The notes under the pieces were generated by a model. The model did no database searches. It had not been told where the DNA came from and saw only the letters and a program-made list of their open reading frames with translations. A program made the position numbers and the translations under genes. Shown here one piece after another: positions 13,928 through 20,849 of a DNA stretch of 22,007 nt. Source of the DNA: a virus; the IMG/VR virus record IMGVR_UViG_3300037246_000415, positions 1 to 22,007 of that record; one strand, given 5' to 3'. Position 1 is the stretch's first letter. Every line of letters starts with the position of its first letter.

Positions 13928-16245
13928 CGTTTTGCCTCCTCTTCCAGCCGTCTCTGGTTGGCCATCTTCTCGAAATTCTGCCTGCGAACGGCAATCACGA
14001 TGAACCCCAGGCGTTCGGCCGGTGGTGCCCCTGATGCCTCGCCCTCGATCCGGGCTCCGATCTCGTCGGCTGCCTGATTGGCTCCTTCGATCCGGGCCCC
14101 GATCTCGGCGGTGGCGCTGGCCGTGCCATGAATCCTGGCCCCTCGTTGGAAGCTCGTCGCTGGTCCTGTGTGCCTGACCCCCTGGATCCTGGCCCCGATC
14201 TCGCCCTGGGCGGCGTCTAAGCCCTCAACCCGGGCTCCCCTGACCGATGAGGCCTGATCGATACCGTGGACCCGTCCACCGACCTCTGCGGAGTCCTGAG
14301 CCACTCCCTGGACTCGGGCTCCGATCTCAGCCTGATCCGAGGCAGCCCCATGGACCCGGCCCCCGACCTCGCTGGTGACGTGGGTCGCCCCGCCATCGCC
14401 CTCGATCCTGGCCCCGATCTCATCCGCGATGTTGGCCTGGCCGTGGATGCGTGACCCGATCTCAGCCGTGACGTTCAGGACACCCTGGACCCGGCCACCG
14501 ATCTCGTCAGCAAGCCCGAGAACTTCTCCGTGGAGTCGGCCTCCGATCTCCCCGGTCGCCCCGAGGATGCCCTCGATCCGGGCCCCGATCTCGGAACTGA
14601 CATTCAGAACGCCCTGGATGCGAGCCCCGATCTCGTCTGTGGACTGTGCGATGCCCTGAATCCGGCCGCCGATCTCATCGGTGACCAGGATACCGACGCC
14701 CTCGATCCTGCCGCCTACCTCGTCGCCTATATTGGCGATGCCATGGACGCGCCCACCGGCCTCGCTGGCGGCCGAGTCGGTGCCGGAGATCCGACCGCCG
14801 ACCTCGGATACAACGGATGCGACGCCCTGGATCCGGGCACCGATCTCATCGGCGGCTGCCGCCTGGCCATGGATGCGACCGCCGACCTCGGCGCTGGCCT
14901 GGGCCACACCCTGAATCCGAGCCCCGATCTCGGCGGCGATATTGGCAATGCCGTGGGTGCGCCCGCCGATCTCGTCGGTGACGTTGGTCACTCCACCATC
15001 GCCCTCGATCCGGCCGCCTCGCTCGTTGCCCAGACCCAGTACTTGACCGTGAATCCGGGCCCCAACCTCGTCGGTTACATGAGTGGAGGGAGCATCCCAC
15101 GGACCCTCGATCAGATCGTCGGCCTCGTTCAGTTCAAGGGTGAAGACGTGATCGCCGCCGCCGTGGCCTTCCGGGTGGTCGATGACGCAGATCGCCTGGA
15201 AGAGATCGAACTCGTCACCGTCGGTCGGGTTGAGGGTCCGAGAGCAGGTCTTGACCCCGGTCCCCGAGTGGGTGCCCTCGGTCTGCTCCCAGGAGTCGGT
15301 GTGCGATGCTCCGACGAAGTTGTAGATCCCGAAGTGCCCGGTGACCGAGTTGAGCGTCTTGATCCCGTAGACGTGCGAGCCCTCGTTGAGGGTGCAATCG
15401 ATCTGGGCCTGATAGAGTCCGTTCGGGTGGACTCCGGGAGTCCCGCCTCCGATAAGACCCGCGCCAAAGTTCCAGCCCCAGGCCTCGGTCGCGGCCGTGG
15501 TCTTGCCGGTGGTCATCGAGAGCGACCCAGCCGTGATAGGTGACTCCTCGGTGGTCAGCTCCCTATCGAGCGAGTGGCCGTCGATGCCCCCGACACCATC
15601 GCCCAGGTAGCGGGTGTATGTCCCGGTCTTGGGTGAGCGGAGCCCGAGCAGGGCCTGACGGTTGCTGACCTTGCCTGTTCGGGGGTCAATGACCTTCGAG
15701 TCGACGCCCTCGGTCCACTCCCGCCAGCCGCGCATCGTCCTGGCCGCCTGGGCAGCGACCCAGAGCGGATCGGGGAGCATGATCCCGTGGACGATGTTAC
15801 CGGCGGGGAGATCAGCGAAGAAGGCCGCCCATGGCTTGAACGTCACGCTCTGCCAAGGACCGAGACCCCGGAATCGGATGTCTACCGAGCCGCCTGGCTG
15901 GCCGTACCAGACCTCGCTCTGTGCGGTGTTCCAGGCCCCGCCGAGCAGGGGATCGGGGCGGAGGTTCTCGAGCGTTACGACCCGAGCGCGGAACTCGAGC
16001 GGGGCCCAGATGGTCGGATCGTCCCACCACGACCAGACCCGAGCGCCGCCCGAGGGCAGGTGTTCTACGTGGTAGTGGTCGGCATCATCGAACACCACGC
16101 CCTGGACGTTGATCGAGTTGACGAACGCCCCAGGGGTGGTGAGCGGGGACTTGTCGGGAGCTGCCTCGATGCGCTCCCAGTCCGTCGAGGCAAGCTCAAC
16201 GAAGTCCCGAGCTTCTGTCTCAGCCGGTTGCCATAGCACTCTCAT
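13924..16245 (-). CDS. Putative virion fibre with about 24 copies of a 14-residue EIGARI repeat
   Basis: A 773-residue protein with three parts. Residues 1-215 are unrecognised and beta-rich, with many aromatic residues (ARVWSWWDDPTIW). Residues about 225-385 look like a jelly-roll virion domain (EGSHVYGIKTLNSVTGHFGIYN). Residues 393-735 are about 24 tandem repeats, mostly 14 residues long, of the form E-[IV]-G-[AG]-R-[IV]-x-G plus six variable small residues. A basic/acidic tail (RRQNFEKMANQRRLEEEAKR) closes the protein. Period and Gly spacing suggest a beta-solenoid or intertwined trimeric shaft, as in fibres and in the 14-residue YadA head repeats, although the YadA NSVAIG motif is absent. 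It is encoded between terminase and portal, so a head fibre is as likely as a tail fibre. No good Shine-Dalgarno precedes the ATG, which overlaps the previous gene by 26 bases. Confidence 0.75.
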   Translation of the reverse strand: MRVLWQPAETEARDFVELASTDWERIEAAPDKSPLTTPGAFVNSINVQGVVFDDADHYHVEHLPSGGARVWSWWDDPTIWAPLEFRARVVTLENLRPDPLLGGAWNTAQSEVWYGQPGGSVDIRFRGLGPWQSVTFKPWAAFFADLPAGNIVHGIMLPDPLWVAAQAARTMRGWREWTEGVDSKVIDPRTGKVSNRQALLGLRSPKTGTYTRYLGDGVGGIDGHSLDRELTTEESPITAGSLSMTTGKTTAATEAWGWNFGAGLIGGGTPGVHPNGLYQAQIDCTLNEGSHVYGIKTLNSVTGHFGIYNFVGASHTDSWEQTEGTHSGTGVKTCSRTLNPTDGDEFDLFQAICVIDHPEGHGGGDHVFTLELNEADDLIEGPWDAPSTHVTDEVGARIHGQVLGLGNERGGRIEGDGGVTNVTDEIGGRTHGIANIAAEIGARIQGVAQASAEVGGRIHGQAAAADEIGARIQGVASVVSEVGGRISGTDSAASEAGGRVHGIANIGDEVGGRIEGVGILVTDEIGGRIQGIAQSTDEIGARIQGVLNVSSEIGARIEGILGATGEIGGRLHGEVLGLADEIGGRVQGVLNVTAEIGSRIHGQANIADEIGARIEGDGGATHVTSEVGGRVHGAASDQAEIGARVQGVAQDSAEVGGRVHGIDQASSVRGARVEGLDAAQGEIGARIQGVRHTGPATSFQRGARIHGTASATAEIGARIEGANQAADEIGARIEGEASGAPPAERLGFIVIAVRRQNFEKMANQRRLEEEAKR
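14041..15069 (-). repeat. Coding tandem repeat, about 24 units of roughly 42 bp
   Basis: Within the 773-residue gene the Glu starting each unit is at residues 393, 408, 425, 439, 453, 467, 481, 495, 509, 524, 538, 552, 566, 581, 595, 609, 626, 640, 654, 682, 714 and 728. Two further units (about 669 and 701) begin with RGAR and lack the E-I. Most steps are 14 residues, with 15 or 17 where loops are longer. At DNA level units are recognisable by plus-strand words such as CCGATCTC but differ at many sites. Confidence 0.92.
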
Positions 16246-16675
16246 TGGGAGTTACCAGGACCCAACTGAGATTGGGGTCGTGCTCCGAGACGAAGATCTG
16301 GACCTTGTAGGTCTCGAAGGTGGCCTCGCCGACAGTGTATAGATCCTTGTCCTTAATCTCGGGATCGCCCGGGGTAGCGTTGCCACCCAGCTTGCGAAAA
16401 CAACGGAGCCCGGTAGGCGGCTCGGCTTCGTGGAACTTCGAGAGAAGTGGCTTGTGCCTGATCCCCATTGACGGCAGGACGTGGCGGGCACCGTTCGGGC
16501 AGGTGAGCCAGAGCGCCGTGATATGGATTCGCCCAGTAGGCCATTCCAAGAGGTAGACCTTGAGCTGTTGCCAGGGTGAGAGGCCGCCTTCGATCTCGAC
16601 GAACCGGCCTGATCCTTCACGGAAGTTCTCTCCATTCGATAGCGAGACGTTCCAAAGTACGCGGTGACTCTGCAT
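16220..16675 (-). CDS. Unknown 151-residue protein, probable virion component
   Basis: I chose the ATG at 16675 (MQSHRVLWNVSLSNGENFRE) because AAAGGGG lies eight bases upstream and the longer frame would run across the end of the preceding gene. The protein has alternating strands (RFVEIEGG, WQQLKVYLLEWPTGRIHITALWL split by turns, and FETYKVQIFVSEHD) with a Cys-containing LRCFRKLGG loop. It ends SWVLVTPNESAMATG. It is packed between an all-beta small protein and the repeat fibre gene. I do not recognise the family. A small all-beta accessory virion protein is the simplest reading. Confidence 0.7.
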   Translation of the reverse strand: MQSHRVLWNVSLSNGENFREGSGRFVEIEGGLSPWQQLKVYLLEWPTGRIHITALWLTCPNGARHVLPSMGIRHKPLLSKFHEAEPPTGLRCFRKLGGNATPGDPEIKDKDLYTVGEATFETYKVQIFVSEHDPNLSWVLVTPNESAMATG

Positions 16676-16706
16676 AGCAGCGCCCCTTTCTATTTGGTTG
16701 TTTGGT

Positions 16707-17042
16707 CTAGACCAGCTCGGAATAGATCGCGACGCTGGCCGTGATCCCAACTCCACCAGCGGGGGCCAGCACATCAAAGACGTCATCACCCAGGATCATG
16801 ATCTCGTCATGGGTCGGAATGATGAGCCCCTCCGTTACCGTAATGGCTATGCTCCCAAGCTCAGCGTCGAAGGCTGCCCCGAGAGCCGAGTTCAGCCTCA
16901 AGGTCGGCGTCTGAGTGACCGTCGCCGAGTAGACGATGGTCGCATACAGAAACCGCCTTGCCTGGGGTGAAGCATCCGATACCGTGATCGGCGCATTGGC
17001 CGCGCTAGTCCCGCTGGTCCGTTTGATTGCCCTTGCTGACAT
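16707..17042 (-). CDS. Small all-beta protein, probable virion structural component
   Basis: A 111-residue protein begins MSARAIKRTSGTSAANAPITV at an ATG with AGGAGG about seven bases upstream. The sequence consists of short strands without charged clusters: ARRFLYATIVYSATVTQTPTLRL, then LGSIAITVTEGLIIPT, EIMILGDDVFDVLAP and ITASVAIYSELV. This 'xFLYATVxYSAxxTxxxT' pattern recurs in small proteins encoded near phage structural genes, but I cannot attach a family name or function. The gene is co-directional with and directly downstream of the 217-residue gene (9-base gap), so the two are probably expressed together. Confidence 0.75.
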   Translation of the reverse strand: MSARAIKRTSGTSAANAPITVSDASPQARRFLYATIVYSATVTQTPTLRLNSALGAAFDAELGSIAITVTEGLIIPTHDEIMILGDDVFDVLAPAGGVGITASVAIYSELV

Positions 17043-17051
17043 GCTTCCCTC

Positions 17052-17705
17052 CTAGCTGTAGTCCAGCTCGATCCGGAACGCCAACTCACCAACCGAGTCC
17101 TTGAGCCCGACCGCTGAGGGCGAGCAGGACAGGATGATGAAGAAGTCGTGCGAGGTCGAGGTTCCCTGGTCAGTAAGGCCCAGGGCAGCGGCCGATCCCT
17201 CGGCATCGGTGAAGATGATATCGCCCTGCTCGGCCGCCTTCACGTTGACGTCCAGGGGGACGGTCGTGGTCGACGCACCCTGCTGGTAGCCGAAGAAGAT
17301 GGCGTTCTCGGTGATGACCGAGGAGCCGTGAGCGAAGTTGATCAGCAGGGCACACTCGGACGTCAGGATGGCGTCGATGTCCTCGGTCCCATCGCCCCAG
17401 TCAGCCTCGGAGTCACCGGCGCCCCCGCCTGTCTGCGAGATGAACTTGTTGTTCTCCGGGGTGTTGCCGGTCGACTTGTCGGTCGAGGGTAGCGTCCGGA
17501 CGTGGGTCGTATCCTGCCAGGCCCCGACCGTGACCTTGGACCCGAACCCACCAGCCCCGGCGAACTCCAGCTCGTCGGTCGCGAGCGCACCGATGGTCGT
17601 CGGTGAGACGCCCTGTAGCGTCCAGGTGAAGGTCGCGTTCAGCCAGAGGCGACGCGCCCATGGGCCGATACCACTTCGGCCGAGGTTCCTTGTTCCGTAC
17701 CGCAT
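17052..17705 (-). CDS. Putative virion structural protein, 217 residues
   Basis: The chosen ATG (MRYGTRNLGRSGIGPWARR) has GGAGG eight bases upstream. A frame extending 16 codons further into the gap has no site and was rejected. The first 20 residues are basic, then the protein is beta-rich and acidic: ATFTWTLQGVSPTTIGALATD, GGFGSKVTVGAWQD, ENAIFFGYQQGAS, GDIIFTDAEGS, HDFFIILSCSP and a final strand ELAFRIELDYS. It lacks membrane segments and catalytic motifs. With its downstream neighbours it forms the accessory structural block between terminase and portal. A decoration protein or fibre attachment protein would fit, but I cannot choose between them. Confidence 0.7.
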   Translation of the reverse strand: MRYGTRNLGRSGIGPWARRLWLNATFTWTLQGVSPTTIGALATDELEFAGAGGFGSKVTVGAWQDTTHVRTLPSTDKSTGNTPENNKFISQTGGGAGDSEADWGDGTEDIDAILTSECALLINFAHGSSVITENAIFFGYQQGASTTTVPLDVNVKAAEQGDIIFTDAEGSAAALGLTDQGTSTSHDFFIILSCSPSAVGLKDSVGELAFRIELDYS

Positions 17706-17768
17706 CTGGCTGTCCTCCGTTTGTGTTAAGAGCCGGACCGGGGCTGGACCCAACCGCCTCCGAGGACC

Positions 17769-17832
17769 GGCAACACCTTGATCAAAGGCTGCCTTGTCGT
17801 CTCCGGGCTGGACTCGAACCAGCCACCCCTGC
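17769..17832 (-). other. tRNA T-arm-like hairpin (partial tRNA or attachment-site-like sequence)
   Basis: On the minus strand a 6-bp perfect stem, GGCTGG (17824-17819) with CCAGCC (17811-17806), encloses the loop TTCGAGT, giving the canonical T-arm word GGTTCGAGTCC. CCGGAGA follows where an acceptor 3' strand would be. Upstream I cannot find a matching acceptor 5' strand (TCTCCGG), a D-arm or an anticodon stem, and CCA is not encoded. A second hairpin (CCTT/AAGG inside GGCA/TGCC) lies at 17769-17793. This 135-base gap is the largest non-coding stretch in the window. It could be a tRNA relic or the tRNA-derived core of a phage attachment site. Confidence 0.45.
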
Positions 17833-17840
17833 CCGCGAAA

Positions 17841-18332
17841 CTAGAACTTGATCCGCATTCCACCGCTCAGGCCGATGAGATCCTTGGCGTCCTCCTCGCT
17901 GAGCTTCCGCCCGTCTACATTGGCGAACATGGCGGTCCCGGCTGCGACCCCAACCTCGGCACCTCCTCGGACCGCTATCGTCCCGAGGGCCGACGCCGCG
18001 ACTTCAACGTATGTCCGGAGCCCGCCTTCCAAGCCGGTCATGTAGAACCGACCGAACCCCCAAGGCGAGCCCTTGATCCTGGCAGCACCGACCTCGCCCT
18101 CGATGGTCGTGGCGTTGACCCTGACCCCGATGGCGAAGCGACGGCTCGGGTGGATCGCGGCGGCAACGTAAACCTCAACCCCGGCTGCGTCCGCGGTGTC
18201 GTCCACGGCCATCAAGAACCCCGGTCCGATGTCGAAGCTAAACTTGTAGGCGGGGCCCTCTTCGGGGGCGTCCTGGGCCATGGCAGGCGGGGCCATCAGA
18301 GCCACAGCCAGCGCGGCTAGAATCAATCGCAT
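17841..18332 (-). CDS. Outer-membrane beta-barrel-like protein (Lom/OmpX size class)
   Basis: A 163-residue protein starts at an ATG with AGGAGG five to six bases upstream. Residues 1-19 are a signal peptide (MRLILAALAVALMAPPAMA) with probable cleavage after AMA. The mature part of about 144 residues alternates short strands and turns (KFSFDIGPGFLMAV, VEVYVAAAIHP, FAIGVRVNATTI, LRTYVEVAASALG) and ends GLSGGMRIKF, a terminal Phe that is the usual insertion signal of outer-membrane barrels. Size and layout suit a barrel of about 6-8 strands, comparable with lambda Lom and the Ail/OmpX family, which change host surface properties. It points to a Gram-negative host. A loop with charged residues (NVDGRKLSEEDAKDL) precedes the last strand. 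Homology is inferred from pattern only. Confidence 0.75.
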   Translation of the reverse strand: MRLILAALAVALMAPPAMAQDAPEEGPAYKFSFDIGPGFLMAVDDTADAAGVEVYVAAAIHPSRRFAIGVRVNATTIEGEVGAARIKGSPWGFGRFYMTGLEGGLRTYVEVAASALGTIAVRGGAEVGVAAGTAMFANVDGRKLSEEDAKDLIGLSGGMRIKF

Positions 18333-18341
18333 CTCATCCTC

Positions 18342-19046
18342 CTAGTTTCTGCCCTCTAGGGCTGCGGCAATCCTTGAGACTCGAACCGAACTCAGGTTCT
18401 CCGGGACCGCATGGCCTGCCTCGGCCTCGACCTCGAAGTACACCTGGGTAACCTTGTTCTCGCTGGTGAACTGCCTGACCTTCATCTCGAAGCCCAGCAC
18501 CGCGCGGTCAAGGTCCCCGTACGTCCAGACCTTGCCCTCGGGGTGGGGGACCTCGAGCCTGAAGTCCTGCCAGACGAAAGTCCCCACTGCTAGAGCCTCT
18601 GGGCCGGAAACCGGCAGAGGCCCGGTGTCCAGGGAATCGGTGACCAGTCGGGCGGTGCTCCTCATGATCGGGATGGTGGCGCTGACCGGGAACGCCCGAA
18701 TCCTCAGATAGACCGCGTTGATCTGACCCTGGCGAACGACTGGCTTTGTGACACGGTAGCCAATGCCGATCCAGTTGTCGATGAAGTCGATGGCATGGAC
18801 GAGCGTGGTCACATCGTCGTCCGGGCTCCCGATCGGGTCGGCTACGCGCTCGACGACCTCTAGGATGTGGGCAGCATGAGCCCCGGGACCTACGGACCCA
18901 GGCTCAGGCCCCCAAAGGGCATTGAAATCCCGGTCCTTGGTCGTGACCACGGTCAAGAACTCCGACTCCATGGCCATCGGTTCCTCCGGGTTCTGGCAGG
19001 CCAGGCCGATCAGGACAGCCAGGCCGATCAGTCTACTTCTGCCCAC
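18342..19046 (-). CDS. Lipoprotein-like protein with C-terminal beta-sandwich
   Basis: This 234-residue product starts at GTG (MGRSRLIGLAVLIGLACQNP), overlapping the end of the 45-residue gene by 14 bases. The N-terminus has two Arg, a hydrophobic stretch and Cys17 in a G-L-A-C context, close to but not an ideal lipobox. Residues about 75-225 look like an all-beta domain: VHAIDFIDNWIGIGYRVTK, AVYLRIRAF, TFVWQDFRLEVPHPEG, then VWTYGDLDRAVLGFEMKV and TQVYFEVEAEAG. The WTYGDLD...GFE motif is reminiscent of fibre-like virion domains in other phages. It may therefore be a surface-displayed lipoprotein or a virion protein with a coincidental hydrophobic start. The following barrel gene is 9 bases away, suggesting joint expression. 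Confidence 0.65.
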   Translation of the reverse strand: MGRSRLIGLAVLIGLACQNPEEPMAMESEFLTVVTTKDRDFNALWGPEPGSVGPGAHAAHILEVVERVADPIGSPDDDVTTLVHAIDFIDNWIGIGYRVTKPVVRQGQINAVYLRIRAFPVSATIPIMRSTARLVTDSLDTGPLPVSGPEALAVGTFVWQDFRLEVPHPEGKVWTYGDLDRAVLGFEMKVRQFTSENKVTQVYFEVEAEAGHAVPENLSSVRVSRIAAALEGRN

Positions 19047-19170
19047 GGCCCCCGCCCTTGGGCTTGTAATCCTTGTCCTTGTTGGCCGGGCTGGCCGGGT
19101 GCCAGAGCACCCACGCCACGCCGAATGCGAGCGCGGCTCCCATGGCGAAGGCGACGAAGATGTCCATCAT
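19033..19170 (-). CDS. Small single-membrane-segment protein, 45 residues
   Basis: The product begins MMDIFVAFAMGAALAFGVAW, has one hydrophobic segment (residues about 4-23) and a short, strongly basic C-terminal tail (NKDKDYKPKGGGRGQK). GAGGAGG lies two bases before the first ATG and five before the second (19167), so the true start is probably the second. Long frames reaching further upstream overlap terL and are not supported. It starts 12 bases after the terL stop. A membrane peptide with a basic tail could be a small holin-like or regulatory peptide, but no family is recognisable and no endolysin is nearby. Confidence 0.65.
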   Translation of the reverse strand: MMDIFVAFAMGAALAFGVAWVLWHPASPANKDKDYKPKGGGRGQK

Positions 19171-19181
19171 GTCCTCCTCGG

Positions 19182-20849
19182 TTAGCTGACCACGGTCGGG
19201 ACGCCCTTCTTGCGGAGCTGCCACGCTATGGCCCATGCGAAGATACGATCCCGCCAGTTGCCCGAGGTGCCAGCGGCATCCTCTTCCCCCGCTTCGTCTC
19301 CCGCCTGCATGGCGATACACTCGGCGAGGAAGGCTCGGCTACGGATCACCATGCCGCCGATGGTAAAGCACTCGCGCAGATCGTCAAACATCTCTGGCCG
19401 CGTTTTGCCGTCTGTCGGCCAGCCGAGCTTGAAGCGTCGGGTCTCCCCGCTGCGCTGGTCGTAGTACCGATGCCGGTAGATCGGGTAGTACCCGCTGCCT
19501 CTGAGGGCGGCGATGGTGGTGTGCCCGTGATTGTTGATCTCGGGACCGACAAGGGCCTGGTTGTACCAGTAGCCGAGGTTGACCAGGATCCTCTTGCCGA
19601 AGTCGGTCGGATTGGCGTGGCCATGCCACTCGGCGACCTGCTCGGGCGGGTCGGTCGATAGGTCCAGGACAGCCGCGACCGAGTAGGCGCAGCCAGGCAG
19701 GCCCTCGGCCACATCGGCCCCGATGACGTATCGGTGCCCCTTCTGAGGCTCGACCCAGACGGTCAGGCCGGGCTGGCAGAGGCCGTGGAGCCGGGCCTCG
19801 GGATGGATGGGTCGGACCCGCTTCTCGACGACCTGCAGGAGGTCCCGGAGGAGTTCGTTGTCGAACTTGGGCGTCCCGCCAACGAGGAAGCAGGTCTCAT
19901 CGTCCTCGGGATGCTCCTGGTTGAACAGCGGGCCGAGCCGCTTCTTCTTCTCCCGCCTCCACGCTACCTGCTCGGCGTCGAGCCCGTAGAGCCTGACCAG
20001 TCGAGTCTCGTCCTTGCTGAGGTCCCCGAGGTCAGGCCATCCACCAGGGCAGGCCAGCCGGTTGCCCGGGTCTTCCCACCAGGTGAAGAAGTGGGCAGTC
20101 CTGCCCGTCTCGCCATCCCGAGCCTCCTTGTAGATCTGCCGGAACCGGTCGAACCCCTGAGGCGTCGACTCGAAGTCCAGCCAGGCGTCTGAGATGGCAG
20201 CCTCACCGGCGGCGGCCAGGACCTTGCCGAGGTCGGGATAGTGGGCAGCCTCGGAGAAGTGCCCACAGGACATATCGCCCGCCCTGCCTGACTCCTTGCC
20301 TCCGGCGGTCAGGAGCCGAAGGTGTGACCCGTTATCGGCGAACACCAACTCCCGACGACTCGAGCGCTCGGTCGGCCCGGTGATGAAGGCAGGCATCGAC
20401 TCATGGGCTCGGCGGATACGGTCCCAGAGCTCTGCGGTCGAGTCGGCGACGTGAGCCATGATGTAGGCGTGTTGGAATGACCGAGCCCGACAGCGCCAGT
20501 AGTACAGGGCGTCGATGATGGTCGAGAGGCCTTCCTTCCTGGCCTTGACGATCACATTCTCCCGGGTTCGGTCCTGAAGGAACTGCCACTGGATCGGGTT
20601 AGGCCTGAGCAGGACGATCCGCGAGGTCTTGTCGGTCAGCGTCCAGTACCGGCTGGCCCAATAGATAAACCCCGCAGTCGGGTCGGTGGTGGTCTGGGCG
20701 AAGCACCGAGCGACCTCGGCCCGCTGCCAGAGCGGATCTGTCCCGACCTGGCGGCGCTCGAGTAGGACGGCATCCCGATAGTCCTGATCCGACATCGACC
20801 AGACCGATGGGGTCACTTCTTGTTTTTGCGCCATCCCGGAGGCCACCAT
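19182..20849 (-). CDS. terL: Terminase large subunit (packaging ATPase and nuclease)
   Basis: A 555-residue protein, normal length for the family. The ATPase domain has an adenine-binding region PNPIQWQFL (residues 84-91), a P-loop variant KARKEGLST (102-110) in place of the classical GxxxxGK[ST], a Walker B-like strand CGHFSEAAHY with Glu near 200, and the coupling motif ESTPQG (227-232). The RNase H-like nuclease domain shows Asp near 379 (VIGADVAEG), Glu near 437 (VGPEINNHG) and Asp near 534 (NWRDRIFAWA), the expected acidic triad. It moves DNA into proheads through the portal and cuts concatemers. The start at 20849 overlaps the 89-residue gene by 37 bases; an in-frame ATG at 20834 is equally possible as neither has a strong site. 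Confidence 0.95.
   Translation of the reverse strand: MVASGMAQKQEVTPSVWSMSDQDYRDAVLLERRQVGTDPLWQRAEVARCFAQTTTDPTAGFIYWASRYWTLTDKTSRIVLLRPNPIQWQFLQDRTRENVIVKARKEGLSTIIDALYYWRCRARSFQHAYIMAHVADSTAELWDRIRRAHESMPAFITGPTERSSRRELVFADNGSHLRLLTAGGKESGRAGDMSCGHFSEAAHYPDLGKVLAAAGEAAISDAWLDFESTPQGFDRFRQIYKEARDGETGRTAHFFTWWEDPGNRLACPGGWPDLGDLSKDETRLVRLYGLDAEQVAWRREKKKRLGPLFNQEHPEDDETCFLVGGTPKFDNELLRDLLQVVEKRVRPIHPEARLHGLCQPGLTVWVEPQKGHRYVIGADVAEGLPGCAYSVAAVLDLSTDPPEQVAEWHGHANPTDFGKRILVNLGYWYNQALVGPEINNHGHTTIAALRGSGYYPIYRHRYYDQRSGETRRFKLGWPTDGKTRPEMFDDLRECFTIGGMVIRSRAFLAECIAMQAGDEAGEEDAAGTSGNWRDRIFAWAIAWQLRKKGVPTVVS

Noticed and set aside
14041-15069. CRISPR-like array
   Set aside because: The periodic units are coding and in frame, differ between copies and have no unique spacers of constant length. 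The 11-bp array at 4927-4993 also has no spacers.
14530-15543. Plus-strand open frame with repeated DALDPGPDL-type peptides
   Set aside because: It is the antisense image of the EIGARI repeat gene. The minus-strand frame has coupling to neighbouring genes and domain-like ends, whereas this frame has neither.
17769-17880. Complete tRNA gene
   Set aside because: Only the T-arm is convincing. I tried to pair the acceptor, D and anticodon arms upstream and could not.
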